64,000 bases of DNA from Comamonas sp. SCN 65-56. Its GTDB lineage: Bacteria > Pseudomonadota > Gammaproteobacteria > Burkholderiales > Burkholderiaceae_C. Below, piece by piece: positions 1 through 9,085 of this stretch. The position numbers and the translations under genes were made by a program. Numbering within the stretch: position 1 is the stretch's first letter; each line of letters opens with the position of its first letter. The notes beneath the pieces are model-generated. The model worked only from the letters and a program-made list of their open reading frames with translations, ran no database searches and was not told where the DNA came from. Where the stretch lies: NCBI RefSeq assembly GCF_001724135.1, contig NZ_MEDS01000025.1, forward strand, positions 62,001-126,000, given 5' to 3'.

Positions 1-1092
1 GAGCACGATATGACCGTCCAGAATGGCGCGTGAGGCGTCGGCGATCGGGTCCTGCTGGTCGTCGCCTTCCGAGAGCACGGTATAAAACGCGGTGATGGAA
101 CCCACGCCGTTCAAGCCGTTGCCGCTGCGTTCGACCAGCGCCGGCAACTTCGCAAAACAGCTCGGCGGATAGCCCTTGGTGGCCGGCGCCTCGCCAATGG
201 CCAGCGCAATCTCGCGCTGCGCCATCGCATAGCGCGTCAGCGAATCCATAAGCAGCAGCACATGCTTGCCCTGATCGCGAAAGTACTCCGCCACTGCCGT
301 GGCATAGCTGGCACCCTGCATGCGCAGCAGCGGCGGCGCATCTGCGGGTGCCGCCACCACCACCGCGCGGCTGCGGTCCTGCTGCCCCAGGATGTCTTCG
401 ACGAATTCCTTGACTTCACGACCGCGTTCGCCGATGAGGCCGACCACGATCACATCGGCGGCGGTGTAGCGCGCCATCATGCCCAGCAGCACGCTTTTGC
501 CGACACCCGAACCGGCGAACAGCCCCAGCCGCTGCCCGCGCCCGACGGTGAGCAGCGCATTGATCGCGCGCACACCGGTATCCAGCGGTTCGCGCACCGG
601 AGCGCGTTCCATCGCGTTGATCGGCTCGCGGCGCAGCGAGCGCGCCGCGACGTTCTGCAGCGCTCCCGCATGGTCCAGCGGTTGTCCCTGGGCATCGACC
701 ACGCGACCGAGCAAGCCATCGCCCAAGGGCAGACGCAGCACGCCCACACCTGCGGGAGGATCGCCGCCCGCATCACTGGCCAGACGCAACGGCGGCACAT
801 AGGCGTCGGCGGGAGTGACGGTAGCGCCCGAAGACAGCCCGTGGATATCCCCCGCTGGCATGAGAAAGGCCTTGTCACCGGAAAAACCGACCACCTCGGC
901 GAGCACCGGCGTGCGCGTACCCTGGCGCACTAGGCACTGCGCGCCCACGGGCACACGCAGACCCGCCGCCTCCAGCACCAGCCCCGTCAGACGCGTCAAC
1001 GTGCCGCGCGATGCCAGCGGCACTTCACCGCCGGCACGCATGCGGGCCCGCTCCATCAGATGCGCCCAGGCGGCGCTGGCTTCAATCGGCAT
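1..1092 (-). CDS. fliI: Flagellum-specific ATPase FliI (C-terminus beyond window)
   Basis: This is the ATPase of the flagellar type III export apparatus; it energises delivery of rod, hook and filament subunits at the cytoplasmic face. The reading frame is open to the window edge (364 codons) and is not in the ORF track because its end lies outside. The translated sequence begins [20 protein letters not shown], carries a Walker A loop ([10 protein letters not shown], about residue 183), the family segment [13 protein letters not shown], a Walker B-like [16 protein letters not shown] and [18 protein letters not shown]. FliI is usually about 440-480 residues, so roughly 90-110 are missing. The ATG overlaps the end of fliH by 11 bases, which suggests translational coupling in a fliF-G-H-I operon. 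Confidence 0.97.
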   Translation of the reverse strand, partial: MPIEASAAWAHLMERARMRAGGEVPLASRGTLTRLTGLVLEAAGLRVPVGAQCLVRQGTRTPVLAEVVGFSGDKAFLMPAGDIHGLSSGATVTPADAYVPPLRLASDAGGDPPAGVGVLRLPLGDGLLGRVVDAQGQPLDHAGALQNVAARSLRREPINAMERAPVREPLDTGVRAINALLTVGRGQRLGLFAGSGVGKSVLLGMMARYTAADVIVVGLIGERGREVKEFVEDILGQQDRSRAVVVAAPADAPPLLRMQGASYATAVAEYFRDQGKHVLLLMDSLTRYAMAQREIALAIGEAPATKGYPPSCFAKLPALVERSGNGLNGVGSITAFYTVLSEGDDQQDPIADASRAILDGHIVL

Positions 1093-1804
1093 CGCTCATC
1101 TCCCGCCAGGCGGACACCAGCCCCAGCGCCGCAATTGCTCGGCGCCAGCGCGTTTCCAGCGTTCCATCGACGACGGCACCGGCGCATTCCACGCTGCAGC
1201 CACCGGGTGCCATCGACGCATCTGCTTGCCATTGCACGCGCGTACTGCCGAATTCATCGCGCAGCGCGCCCTCCAGCGCTTGCCAATCCGCCGGATTCAG
1301 GCGCACCGTGGCCGGGCGGCTGTCCTGCACAAAGGTGGCCAGCGCCTCACGCACCACCGGCAGCAGTGCGCGCGGATTGGCCTGCAACTCCTGGCGCACC
1401 ACCTGGCGCGCAATGTCGCACGCCAGCTGCATCAGGCTTTCGGCCATCTGCTGCTGCAGCCCCCCCAGGCTTTCCTCGAAGGTATTGGCCACGCTCGCCA
1501 GCTGCGCAGCCACCTGCTGCCCCTGACCAGCGACATAGTCATCCAGCCGCTGCTGCCACTCGCGCGCCGCCTGCGCCTGACCCTGGCGCAGACCTTCTGC
1601 GAACGCCGCGTCGTGCACCTGCTGCGCCTGCGCGGCGGCGGCCTGTGCCGCTTCCTCGACCTGCTGCTGCTCGACCTCGGCAGACTGCATCGGCAACAAG
1701 GCCGGCTCACCCAGGCCGACATCGCCAAAGCGCCACTGCACCGCCTCGGCGATCTCCTCGCCCGGTATGAAGCGGGTGTAGTGACGGGTGCTGGAAGTCG
1801 CCAT
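1082..1804 (-). CDS. fliH: Flagellar assembly protein FliH
   Basis: FliH is the peripheral-stalk-like regulator of FliI in the flagellar export apparatus. The 240-residue product has a glutamine- and alanine-rich helical centre (about residues 40-110, with repeated small-residue spacing such as [17 protein letters not shown]) followed by the conserved C-terminal FliH/VATE domain ([15 protein letters not shown], then the TVRLNPADW region). The ATG at 1804 lies 12 bases after fliG and the end overlaps the fliI start. Length and position are typical. Confidence 0.95.
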   Translation of the reverse strand: MATSSTRHYTRFIPGEEIAEAVQWRFGDVGLGEPALLPMQSAEVEQQQVEEAAQAAAAQAQQVHDAAFAEGLRQGQAQAAREWQQRLDDYVAGQGQQVAAQLASVANTFEESLGGLQQQMAESLMQLACDIARQVVRQELQANPRALLPVVREALATFVQDSRPATVRLNPADWQALEGALRDEFGSTRVQWQADASMAPGGCSVECAGAVVDGTLETRWRRAIAALGLVSAWREMSDAD

Positions 1805-1816
1805 GGAGGATCCCCG

Positions 1817-2812
1817 TCAGACGAAGGCGTCGTCACCGCCGCCGGCCAAAGCAATCTGGCCCTCGTCGGAAAGGCGCCGCACAGTCTTGAGGATTTCCTT
1901 TTGCTGAGCCTCGACCTCGGACAGGCGGATCGGCCCGCGCGACTCGAGGTCTTCGCGCATCGCCTCGGCGGCGCGCGTGGACATGTTCTTGAGGAATTTC
2001 TCGCGCAGTTCGGGCTGGGCACCCTTGAGCGCAACCACCAGGGTTTCGGACGCCACTTCGCGCAGCACGGTCTGGATGGCGCGATCGTCGAGCTTGAGCA
2101 CGTCGTCAAAGACAAACATCTTGTCCATGATCTTCTGCGCCAAGTCGGCGTCCTGCTCGCGAATGCTCTCGATCACCACGCCGTCCATGCCCCCGCGAAA
2201 CAGATTGACGATTTCCGCCGCGGCCTTGACGCCGCCCAGCGAACTCTTGCGCACCTTGTCGCCACCGGCGAGCACCTTGAACAGCACCTCGTTGAGGTCC
2301 TTGAGCGCGGTGGGTTGTATGCCTTCGAGCGTGGCGATGCGCAACATGATCTCGCCGCGCTGGCGATCGGTGAACTGGGCGAGGATGTCGGCGCACTGCT
2401 CCGGATCGAGGTGCACCATGATCGCGGCGATGATTTGCGGATGCTCGTTGCGCAGCAGCTCGGCCACCGCCAGGGGGTCCATCCACTTGAGCTGCTCTAT
2501 GCCCGAGACATCCCCACCCTGCAGGATGCGGTCGATCAACAGGGCGGCCTTGTCATCGCCCAGTGCACGCTTGAGCACCGAACGCACATAGTTGCCGGTA
2601 TCGGACACCAGCAGGCTCTGCGCCGCCGCCTCGCTGGTGAAGCGCGACACCACCTCGTCCACGCGCTCATGCGAGACGGTGCGCATGCGGGCAATCGTCT
2701 CACCGAGCTTTTGCACCTCCTTGGGCGAGAGGTGCTTGAAGACTTCACCCGCCTCTTCCTCGCCAAGGGACATCAGCAGGATGGCGGCATCGTTCAGGCC
2801 CTGATCGTCCAT
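1817..2812 (-). CDS. fliG: Flagellar motor switch protein FliG
   Basis: FliG is the rotor protein that sits on the FliF ring and engages MotA to generate torque. The 331-residue product has the usual start (MDDQGLNDAAILLMSLGEEE), the EHPQ segment of the middle domain (LRNEHPQIIAAIMVHLDPEQ) and the C-terminal charged torque helix region (FVFDDVLKLDDRAIQTVLRE). It lies 27 bases downstream of fliF and 12 upstream of fliH in the same direction. No missing part is seen. Confidence 0.97.
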   Translation of the reverse strand: MDDQGLNDAAILLMSLGEEEAGEVFKHLSPKEVQKLGETIARMRTVSHERVDEVVSRFTSEAAAQSLLVSDTGNYVRSVLKRALGDDKAALLIDRILQGGDVSGIEQLKWMDPLAVAELLRNEHPQIIAAIMVHLDPEQCADILAQFTDRQRGEIMLRIATLEGIQPTALKDLNEVLFKVLAGGDKVRKSSLGGVKAAAEIVNLFRGGMDGVVIESIREQDADLAQKIMDKMFVFDDVLKLDDRAIQTVLREVASETLVVALKGAQPELREKFLKNMSTRAAEAMREDLESRGPIRLSEVEAQQKEILKTVRRLSDEGQIALAGGGDDAFV

Positions 2813-2839
2813 GGTGGTTTCACTCCGTGTGCATCAACG

Positions 2840-4537
2840 TCATTCGCCGTTGATCCAGGTCTTCACGATATTGGCCACGGCCACCGGATTGGCCTTGGCC
2901 AGCGTGCGCGCCTCCGACAGCCGCAATTGTTCCTGCGTCGGTGGCTGATCCCTGGCCTGCTCTGGCGCCGGCAGCGCCGGGCGCTCGATCTGCTCGGCGG
3001 CAATCGCATCCACCTTGTGCAGCGTTGCCGCGGACGCCGCGCCGCCCTGCCGCGCCGCCTTGAGCGCCGGGCGCACCACGCCCATCAGCAGCAGGGCTGC
3101 GGCCAACGACAGGCCGATCGGCATGCCCAGACTGCGGGCCAGCTCGATCACCTCGGGCTGCTTGTAAAAAGGCAGCTCCACCGGCGTGGCCGTATCGACC
3201 TTGAACGGCGCGTTCATCAGATTGACCGAATCGCCGCGCTCCTTGTTGTAGCCCACCGCCTCGCGCACCAGCGCCGTCATCTGCTCGATCTGCTCGGGCG
3301 AGAGCGGTTTGGCGACCGGCGGCTTGCCCGCCGCCTCGGCCACCGACTGGTAGTTGACCACCACGGCGGCGTTGACGCGCTTGACCATGCCCTGAGCGGC
3401 GCGCGTCACGCTGGTGGTCTTGTCCACCTCGTAGTTGGTGGTGATTTCACGGTGGCCGACGCTGCCGCCACCGGCGCCCGCACCGCCCTGCGCGCCGGCA
3501 TCGGGTGCCGGGTTGGCGCCATTGACAGGGGCGTTGGCGTTTTGCGGCGGCTGATTGCTCACCGCCCCGGGTACACCCGAAGGCAGCTTGTCGCCCGGCT
3601 TGGCAGCGTTTTCCACCACTTGCTGGCTGCGCACGGCACTGGCATCTGCAGCCAGGTTGGGGCGGTGCTGCTCGGTGGTGGATTCGGTCTGGTTGAAATC
3701 AACCTCCGCATTGACCGTGGCCTTGACGTTGTCGCGCCCGACCACCGGCGCGAGAATATCCGTGATGCGCTGGGCATATTGCTGCTCCAGCTTCTGCACG
3801 TAAGCAAGCTGCTCGCCCGTGGGCGCGCCACCGCCTGCGCCATCGGGCGTTTGCGACAGCAGCTTGCCGGTATCGTCGAGCACGCTGACCGCCGCCGGTG
3901 CGAGGTCGGGCACGCTGGAAGCCACCAGATGCACGATGCCGGCCAACTGCGTGCGATCGAGGAAACGCCCCGGATACAAACTCACGAGCACCGAGGCCGA
4001 GGGTTTCTGCTGTTCGCGAAAGAATCCGTTCTGATTGGGCAGCGCCAGGTGCACCCGGGCGCTTTGCACCGGCGCGAGCGACTGGATGGAGCGCGTGAGC
4101 TCACCCTCCAGGCCGCGCTGGAAATTGAGCCGTTCCTGAAACTGCGTCACGCCGAAACGGCTGGTTTCGGTCACTTCAAACCCGGTCACCGATCCCTTGG
4201 GCAGACCCTGCGAGGCCAGACGCAGGCGCACGTCATGCACCCGGTCCGAAGGCACCATGATCGCGCCGCCGCCTTCGGTGTACTTGTAGGGCACGTTCAT
4301 CTGCGTGAGCTGGGCAACGATGGCGCCGCCATCCTTGTCGCTCAGGTTGGAAAACAGCACGCGGTAATCGGGTCGGCTGGCAAAGAACGCGGCGGCCACC
4401 ACCATGGCCAGAAACAGTACCAGCCCCAGCACCAGCCGCAGGCGCGCGGCGCGGTCCAGGCCGGCAAACCGCTGCGACCACGGCACGCCGGCCAGCGGCG
4501 GAGCGATCGGCATTTCGGCAACGGCAGCAGAGGGCAT
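2840..4537 (-). CDS. fliF: Flagellar MS-ring protein FliF
   Basis: FliF forms the MS ring in the inner membrane on which rotor and export gate assemble. I place the start at the ATG at 4537 (565 residues, MPSAAVAEMPIAPP) rather than the track's GTG at 4603, because FliF proteins normally begin just before the first membrane segment. Two membrane helices are visible (LRLVLGLVLFLAMVVAAAFF near the N-terminus and GLSLAAALLLMGVV near the C-terminus) with the YscJ/FliF ring-building domain between (FSNLSDKDGGAIVAQLTQMN, then NVKATVNAEVDFNQTE). A glycine/alanine/asparagine-rich linker about residues 325-365 is low complexity. The C-terminal tail matches the FliG-binding region of the family. It is divergent from fliE. 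Confidence 0.96.
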   Translation of the reverse strand: MPSAAVAEMPIAPPLAGVPWSQRFAGLDRAARLRLVLGLVLFLAMVVAAAFFASRPDYRVLFSNLSDKDGGAIVAQLTQMNVPYKYTEGGGAIMVPSDRVHDVRLRLASQGLPKGSVTGFEVTETSRFGVTQFQERLNFQRGLEGELTRSIQSLAPVQSARVHLALPNQNGFFREQQKPSASVLVSLYPGRFLDRTQLAGIVHLVASSVPDLAPAAVSVLDDTGKLLSQTPDGAGGGAPTGEQLAYVQKLEQQYAQRITDILAPVVGRDNVKATVNAEVDFNQTESTTEQHRPNLAADASAVRSQQVVENAAKPGDKLPSGVPGAVSNQPPQNANAPVNGANPAPDAGAQGGAGAGGGSVGHREITTNYEVDKTTSVTRAAQGMVKRVNAAVVVNYQSVAEAAGKPPVAKPLSPEQIEQMTALVREAVGYNKERGDSVNLMNAPFKVDTATPVELPFYKQPEVIELARSLGMPIGLSLAAALLLMGVVRPALKAARQGGAASAATLHKVDAIAAEQIERPALPAPEQARDQPPTQEQLRLSEARTLAKANPVAVANIVKTWINGE

Positions 4538-4710
4538 CGTCAGTTCCAGGCAAGGGCTAGTGCCACGCAGGGGCAGCGGCGGTGCAATGATTATTCCCGT
4601 CACCCCCGGCCGCGTTCCACCAATAAGGCGCCGGTTTGACCGGCTGTTTGCGCTGCTGCAGCCCGGGCACCGCCCTACGATAGGCCTACCTTCAGACCAG
4701 ACCCACTGCC
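4538..4710. promoter_or_regulatory. Divergent fliF/fliE intergenic region
   Basis: The 173 bases between the fliF ATG and fliE ATG must hold promoters for the fliF-G-H-I operon and for fliE. I see no sigma-28 match. A TTGACC hexamer at about 4635 and an AATAAGGCG half-site-like string near 4622, resembling the AATAAGCG near flgB, are the only candidates. This is a weak call. Confidence 0.3.
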
Positions 4711-5022
4711 ATGGACTTGCGCATCACCAGCACCCCCTTGCCGCTCACCAGCGCGCTGGCGGCGCGGCGCAATGCCGTGGCGCAGGGCGGCGCGTCAGAG
4801 GCCGGCTTCTCCGGCGCCCTCAAGGGCGCACTGAACGACGTCAGCAAGGCGCAGAACCAGGCCAACGAGCTGCAAAAACAGGTGCAGCTGGAAAACCCCA
4901 AGGTCAGCATTGAAGAAACCATGGTCGCGATCCAGAAGGCGCAGGTCAGCTTTCAGGCCACGCTGCATGTACGCAACCGGCTGGTGCAGGCCTATACCGA
5001 CATCATGAACATGCAGGTCTGA
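4711..5022 (+). CDS. fliE: Flagellar hook-basal body complex protein FliE
   Basis: FliE is the small adaptor joining the MS ring/export gate to the proximal rod. The 103-residue product has the conserved C-terminal half (NPKVSIEETMVAIQKAQVSF, then RNRLVQAYTDIMNMQV), the diagnostic FliE pattern. It is transcribed away from the fliF operon. The next gene on this strand is not flagellar, so fliE may be a single-gene unit. Confidence 0.96.
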   Translation: MDLRITSTPLPLTSALAARRNAVAQGGASEAGFSGALKGALNDVSKAQNQANELQKQVQLENPKVSIEETMVAIQKAQVSFQATLHVRNRLVQAYTDIMNMQV

Positions 5023-5174
5023 CGCTCTGGCGCCGGCTTGCGCCCCGGCCGCATCGGCCATCGGGACTGCCGGTGGCTCCTGCCTGCGCGTGCACCGCGT
5101 CTTGACAGCACTCGAACGAGAGGCGCAGGATGTCCCTCCTCGCACAGGGGTCATTTCGGCCCAAGGAGCTTCTC

Positions 5175-5543
5175 ATGGCACAGGATTCGAGAGAACTGGT
5201 GGTACTGATCACCCACGGCACCGACCATGAACTGTCGTCGGTGGCGTTCACCATTGCCTGCGGCGGCCTGACCGCCGGCATGCGCGTGAGCGCGTTTCTG
5301 ACCAGCTCGGCCGTCGATCTCGTGCGCCGCGGCAGCGCCGACCACACCCATGTGGCACCGCTGGACCCGCTGATGGCCCTGATGAGCGACTTCATGGCGC
5401 GCGGCGGCACCATCTTTGCCTGCACCCCCTGCGTCAAGGCGCGCGGCTACACGCAAGAGGACCTGATCGATGGCGTGGTGATCAGCGGCGCCAGCGCCAT
5501 CCATGAGCGGCTGAAGACCGGCGCCGCCAGTCTCAGCTTCTAA
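5175..5543 (+). CDS. DsrE/DsrF-like family protein
   Basis: A 122-residue protein starting at the ATG at 5175, chosen because an AAGGAG ribosome-binding site lies 8 bases upstream (the track's 5130 start lacks one). It has a Rossmann-like DsrE fold pattern (VVLITHGTDHELSSVAFTIA, then an AGMRVSAFLTS strand) and a Cys pair in CTPCVKARG at about residue 85. DsrE-family proteins act as sulfur carriers or as small uncharacterised peroxiredoxin-like proteins; the substrate here is unknown. It points convergently at yraN. Confidence 0.75.
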   Translation: MAQDSRELVVLITHGTDHELSSVAFTIACGGLTAGMRVSAFLTSSAVDLVRRGSADHTHVAPLDPLMALMSDFMARGGTIFACTPCVKARGYTQEDLIDGVVISGASAIHERLKTGAASLSF

Positions 5544-5567
5544 GCACCCGGCAGCGGCTGCGCCGCA

Positions 5568-5960
5568 TCAGCCCGCGTCAAACGCCGCCCGCAGCCACTG
5601 CACGCCCGCCGCTTCGATGAGCACCACGTCAAAACGGCAGGGCGGCAGCGGCTTGCAGCGCAGCAGATAGTGGCGCGCGGCAAAGACGATGCGCCGCTGT
5701 TTGCCCGTGCCTATGCTGGCGCCGGCACCGCCAAAATCGGCACGGGTGCGGCTGCGCACCTCGACGAACACCAGCGTGCCATCGCGCTCGCGCATGATGA
5801 GATCGATCTCGCCGCCGCCGCGTCCCGGCGTTCGATAATTGCGTTCGACCACCGCCAGCCCGGCCTCGCGCAGATACGCCAGCGCCGCATCCTCCGCCTG
5901 CTGGCCACGCACGCGGGTGGTTTCTGTTGCACCATCGCGCCTGCCACCAAGGAATCCCAT
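5568..5960 (-). CDS. yraN: YraN family (UPF0102) predicted nuclease-fold protein
   Basis: A 130-residue protein of the UPF0102 family, which has a Holliday-junction-resolvase/restriction-endonuclease-like fold and no firmly established role. Visible family signatures are GQQAEDAALAYLREAGLAVV, the GGGEIDLIMRERDGTLVFVE active-site segment and a late RFDVVLIE strand. Its ATG overlaps the TTG start of divergent rsmI. The yraN-rsmI divergent pair is common in proteobacteria. Confidence 0.9.
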   Translation of the reverse strand: MGFLGGRRDGATETTRVRGQQAEDAALAYLREAGLAVVERNYRTPGRGGGEIDLIMRERDGTLVFVEVRSRTRADFGGAGASIGTGKQRRIVFAARHYLLRCKPLPPCRFDVVLIEAAGVQWLRAAFDAG

Positions 5961-6886
5961 TGAGCGCCTCCTATGTCACCGCACTTGCCGCCGCCCGCGA
6001 TGTGGCGGCTGCGCAGGATTATCCAAAGAGTGCGCTCTACGTCGTCGCCACACCCATCGGCAACTTGGCCGACATCACGCTGCGTGCCCTGCATGTGCTG
6101 GAGCTGGCCGACACCTTGGCCTGCGAGGACACGCGCCATACGCAGCAGCTGCTGCGCGCCTACGGCATCCACAAAAGCCCCGGGCAATGGCTGGCGCTGC
6201 ACCAGCACAACGAGGCCCAGGCAACGCAGGCCGTGCTTGCCCGGCTGGCCGAGGGCCAGCGCGTGGCCTATGTGAGCGATGCCGGCACTCCGGCCGTGAG
6301 CGATCCGGGCGCGCGCCTGGTGGCTGCAGTGCAGCAGGCCGGGCTGCGCTGCCTTCCGTTGCCGGGCGCGAGCAGCGTGGTCAGCGCGCTAAGCTGCGCC
6401 GGTGCCGTCGCGCCGGACGATGCGGCGGCGGGATTTGTCTTTGCCGGTTTTCTGCCGACCAAGGCGGCAGAGCGCAAGGCGGCGCTGGCACGGATCGCGC
6501 AGGAGTCACGCACGGTGGTGCTGCTGGAGGCGCCGCACCGCATCGCCCAGATCGCGCGTGAGCTGGAACCGCTGGGCCAACGCCCCGTGACGCTGGCGCG
6601 GGAGCTGACCAAGCAGTTCGAGGAAATCGCCACCGTGCCGGCCAGCGCCTGCAGTGCCTGGCTGGCCGAGACCGCGCAGCGCAGCCGCGGCGAATTCGCG
6701 ATCGTGATCCATCCCCGGAGCCATGCCGCCAGTGCCGATGCCAACCAGGGCGAAGCAACCTTGCGCCTGCTGCTCGCCGAACTGCCGCTCAAGACCGCCG
6801 TACGGCTGGCGGCCGAGTTGACCGGTGCCAGCCGCAACCAGCTCTACCAGCGCGCGCTGGCGTTGCAAGGCGACGGCAATGATTGA
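5960..6886 (+). CDS. rsmI: 16S rRNA (cytidine-1402-2'-O)-methyltransferase RsmI
   Basis: RsmI methylates the ribose of C1402 in 16S rRNA using SAM. The 308-residue product shows the tetrapyrrole-methylase fold: LYVVATPIGNLADITLRALH near the N-terminus, CEDTRHTQQLLRAYGI, VAYVSDAGTPAVSDPGARLV, LLEAPHRIAQ and VTLARELTKQFEE. I prefer the TTG at 5960, preceded by AAGGA at good spacing, over the track's TTG at 5927; both start codons are TTG, so the exact start is uncertain. It runs convergently into dsbD with 12 bases between. Confidence 0.95.
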   Translation: MSASYVTALAAARDVAAAQDYPKSALYVVATPIGNLADITLRALHVLELADTLACEDTRHTQQLLRAYGIHKSPGQWLALHQHNEAQATQAVLARLAEGQRVAYVSDAGTPAVSDPGARLVAAVQQAGLRCLPLPGASSVVSALSCAGAVAPDDAAAGFVFAGFLPTKAAERKAALARIAQESRTVVLLEAPHRIAQIARELEPLGQRPVTLARELTKQFEEIATVPASACSAWLAETAQRSRGEFAIVIHPRSHAASADANQGEATLRLLLAELPLKTAVRLAAELTGASRNQLYQRALALQGDGND

Positions 6887-6898
6887 TTCAGCGGTGCC

Positions 6899-9067
6899 TC
6901 AAAGCGCCGCCATGGCGTCCCGCAATTCGCGCACCCCGAGGATTTCGCTGAACACCACCGGCTGCCTGCCAGGCGCATAGAGCACATACAGCGGCACGCC
7001 GCTCCTGCCCAGCGATGCCAGCGAGGCGGTGATGGCCGGATCGCGCCGCGTCCAGTCGGCCAGCAGCAGCGCCACCTTTTTGTCCGCAAAATCCTGGCGC
7101 ACACCGGCGTTTGCCAGCGTGGTTTTCTTGTTGTACTGGCAGGTCACGCACCAGGCGGCGGTGTAGTCGACAAACACCGGCTGCCCCTGGGCCAGCAGCT
7201 CGGCCGGCAGCCCGGCGCGCCACGGCTGCCAACCGCCAGCCTGCGCAGACTGCGCCGCCGCAGGCGTGTGCATTTCAATGATTTTCGGGCCCAAAGCGCT
7301 TGCCAGCCATGCGCAAGCCGCTATTGATAAAGAAGCAAAAACCGTACGCGTACGGCCACTCAGCGTGAAGGCCCACACCACCAGCGCCAGCAGCACCAGC
7401 AGCACCAGCAGCGCGCCTGCGCCATCGATGCCGCTTTGCTGGCCCAGTACCCAGACCAGCCACGCCACGGTGGCAAACATGGGAAAGGCCAGCAGCTGGC
7501 GCAGCGTCTGCATCCAGGCGCCGGGCCGCGGCAGCAAGCCTGCCACCGCGGGCCACCAGCTCGCCAGCAGATAGGGCGCCGCCAGACCCAGCCCCAGCAC
7601 GGCAAAAATCGCCAGCGCCTGCACCGCCGGCAGCGCCAGCGTGAGACCAAGCGACGCACCCATGAAAGGCGCGGTGCAAGGGGATGCCACCGCCACCGTC
7701 AGCACGCCGGTGAAAAAGGCATCGGTCACCGGATTCCTGGCCTGCGTCGCCGCCCAGCGCGAAGGCAGCAGCATGCCGACCTCGAACAATCCCGCCAGGT
7801 TCAGGCCAATCAGCGTGAACAAGGCGGCCAGCAAGGCCACCACCAGCGGCGATTGCAACTGAAAGCCCCAGCCCACGGCCTCGCCCGCCGTACGCAGCAT
7901 GAGCATCAACGCCCCCAGCGCCAGGAAGGAGAGCACCACGCCCGCGGTGTAGGCCAGCCCACCCATGCGCTGCGCGCGCAGATTGCCCGCATGCCGCGCA
8001 AAGCCGACGACTTTGACCGCCAGAATCGGAAAAACGCAGGGCATGAGGTTGAGCAGTACCCCCCCAACCAAGGCTCCGACGAGCGCCAGCAGCCAAGCCT
8101 CCAGCGGCGCACGGCCGGGCACTGGAGCTGCTACCGGCGCCGCAGTCTGTGACACGCTCAGGGAGGCAGGCAGCGCCTTGACCGCCGGCCACGCGCCCGC
8201 CACCGGCAGACGCACACGCCAGCCCGTGCCGCCCTGGGCCAGCACCAGATCCATCGCCTCGGGGCTGGCGGCACGCTCGGGCGAGATCGGCACACGTGCC
8301 GTCCAGGTGGCACCGTCCCACTGCTGCACCGGGTCCTTGGCGTTATCCACCACCTCGGGCGTTTCAGGAAAGACCTCGAGCCGCTTGCCCTGCCAGGTCT
8401 GCGGCAGATGCTGCACGCGCAGCACCAGCGCATCCTGCTCCACCTGCGCGCTGCTCTCCCGGGCATTCATGTCGCCCGGGTGTGCCTGCGCGGCCGCGGC
8501 AAAGGCTGCCGCATTGGGCGCCGTCGTGCCCGCCAGCGGCACCTGCAACGTGAAGTTGCCCTCTTCCGGCACGCACTCCATGCGGCACACCAACCAGGCG
8601 GCCTGCAGATGAAACGTGGCTTGCGTCTCTCCCGGCGCTGGCTGGAACATGCTGGAGACCGTGACCGGCACCGGCAACAGCACTTGCCCCTCATAGCCGT
8701 AGTTGGCCAGCGTGCCTATGGGGATCTTGCGTGGCAACGGCCAGGCGATCTCACCTGCGTCCAGGCCAGCCGGAAGCTGCCATTGCAACTGCGTGGGCAG
8801 GCCGGAATCGCCTGGATTGAGCCAGTAGGTGTGCCACTCGGGCTGGTGCGTGAGCAGCAGGCCCAGGGTGAGTGGCTTGCCCGGCGCCACCCCCTCCGGC
8901 GCCTGCGCCACGAGCTCGGCCCGCACATGGTCAGTCGTGACCACGCTGCTGGCAGCGGGCATGGCTGTCTTTTTGAGCTGAAATTGGGCATTTGCGCCCG
9001 TGCACAGGGCGCCAGCAGCTATCAAAAAAAGAAATTGGCGGAAAAATGACGGCAATCGACTGAACAT
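6899..9067 (-). CDS. dsbD: DsbD/ScsB-type thiol:disulfide reductant transporter
   Basis: An inner-membrane protein that carries reducing power from cytoplasmic thioredoxin to the periplasm. From the ATG at 9067 it has 722 residues: a signal peptide ending GANAQ, a periplasmic ScsB-type domain with a CRMEC pair, an eight-helix DsbD-beta core with NLMPCVFPILAVK and ASPCTAPFMGASL, and a C-terminal thioredoxin domain with AAWCVTCQYNKKT. All three cysteine pairs needed for the electron relay are present. The N-terminal WHTYWLNPGDSGLPTQL type is closer to ScsB than to E. coli DsbD. Two copies of the dispersed repeat lie in its reading frame, one over the signal peptide (8970-9036) and one over the last membrane helix (7272-7336). 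It is divergent from a copper-related gene pair. Confidence 0.92.
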   Translation of the reverse strand: MFSRLPSFFRQFLFLIAAGALCTGANAQFQLKKTAMPAASSVVTTDHVRAELVAQAPEGVAPGKPLTLGLLLTHQPEWHTYWLNPGDSGLPTQLQWQLPAGLDAGEIAWPLPRKIPIGTLANYGYEGQVLLPVPVTVSSMFQPAPGETQATFHLQAAWLVCRMECVPEEGNFTLQVPLAGTTAPNAAAFAAAAQAHPGDMNARESSAQVEQDALVLRVQHLPQTWQGKRLEVFPETPEVVDNAKDPVQQWDGATWTARVPISPERAASPEAMDLVLAQGGTGWRVRLPVAGAWPAVKALPASLSVSQTAAPVAAPVPGRAPLEAWLLALVGALVGGVLLNLMPCVFPILAVKVVGFARHAGNLRAQRMGGLAYTAGVVLSFLALGALMLMLRTAGEAVGWGFQLQSPLVVALLAALFTLIGLNLAGLFEVGMLLPSRWAATQARNPVTDAFFTGVLTVAVASPCTAPFMGASLGLTLALPAVQALAIFAVLGLGLAAPYLLASWWPAVAGLLPRPGAWMQTLRQLLAFPMFATVAWLVWVLGQQSGIDGAGALLVLLVLLALVVWAFTLSGRTRTVFASLSIAACAWLASALGPKIIEMHTPAAAQSAQAGGWQPWRAGLPAELLAQGQPVFVDYTAAWCVTCQYNKKTTLANAGVRQDFADKKVALLLADWTRRDPAITASLASLGRSGVPLYVLYAPGRQPVVFSEILGVRELRDAMAAL
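7272..7336 (-). repeat. Dispersed repeat copy A, inside dsbD
   Basis: On the minus strand this reads TCAATAGCGGCTTGCGCATG followed by GCTGGCAAGCGCTTTGGGCC and an AATCATTGAA tail. It matches the same repeat seen after cheZ (35957) and before the oxidase gene (60064). It is translated in frame as SIAACAWLASALGPKIIE, the end of the last membrane helix of DsbD. Confidence 0.8.
8970..9036 (-). repeat. Dispersed repeat copy B, inside the dsbD signal peptide
   Basis: On the minus strand this reads TTTTTTGATAGCTGCTGGCG, then a GCGCCC...GGGCGC inverted core, then a CAATTTCAGCTCAAAA tail in the repeat's usual order. It is translated as LIAAGALCTGANAQFQL, the hydrophobic core and cleavage region of the DsbD signal peptide. 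Confidence 0.75.
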
Positions 9068-9085
9068 GGCGTTACATGGGAGCGG

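Noticed and set aside
4538-4603. Extended FliF N-terminus from the GTG at 4603
   Set aside because: The extra 22 residues are not typical and the ATG at 4537 gives the usual distance to the first membrane helix.
815-4639. 1274-codon plus-strand ORF antisense to fliI-H-G-F
   Set aside because: It mirrors the codon structure of well-supported flagellar genes on the other strand; in GC-rich coding DNA such long shadows are common. The translation is low complexity (His, Arg, Gln, Leu) and matches no family.
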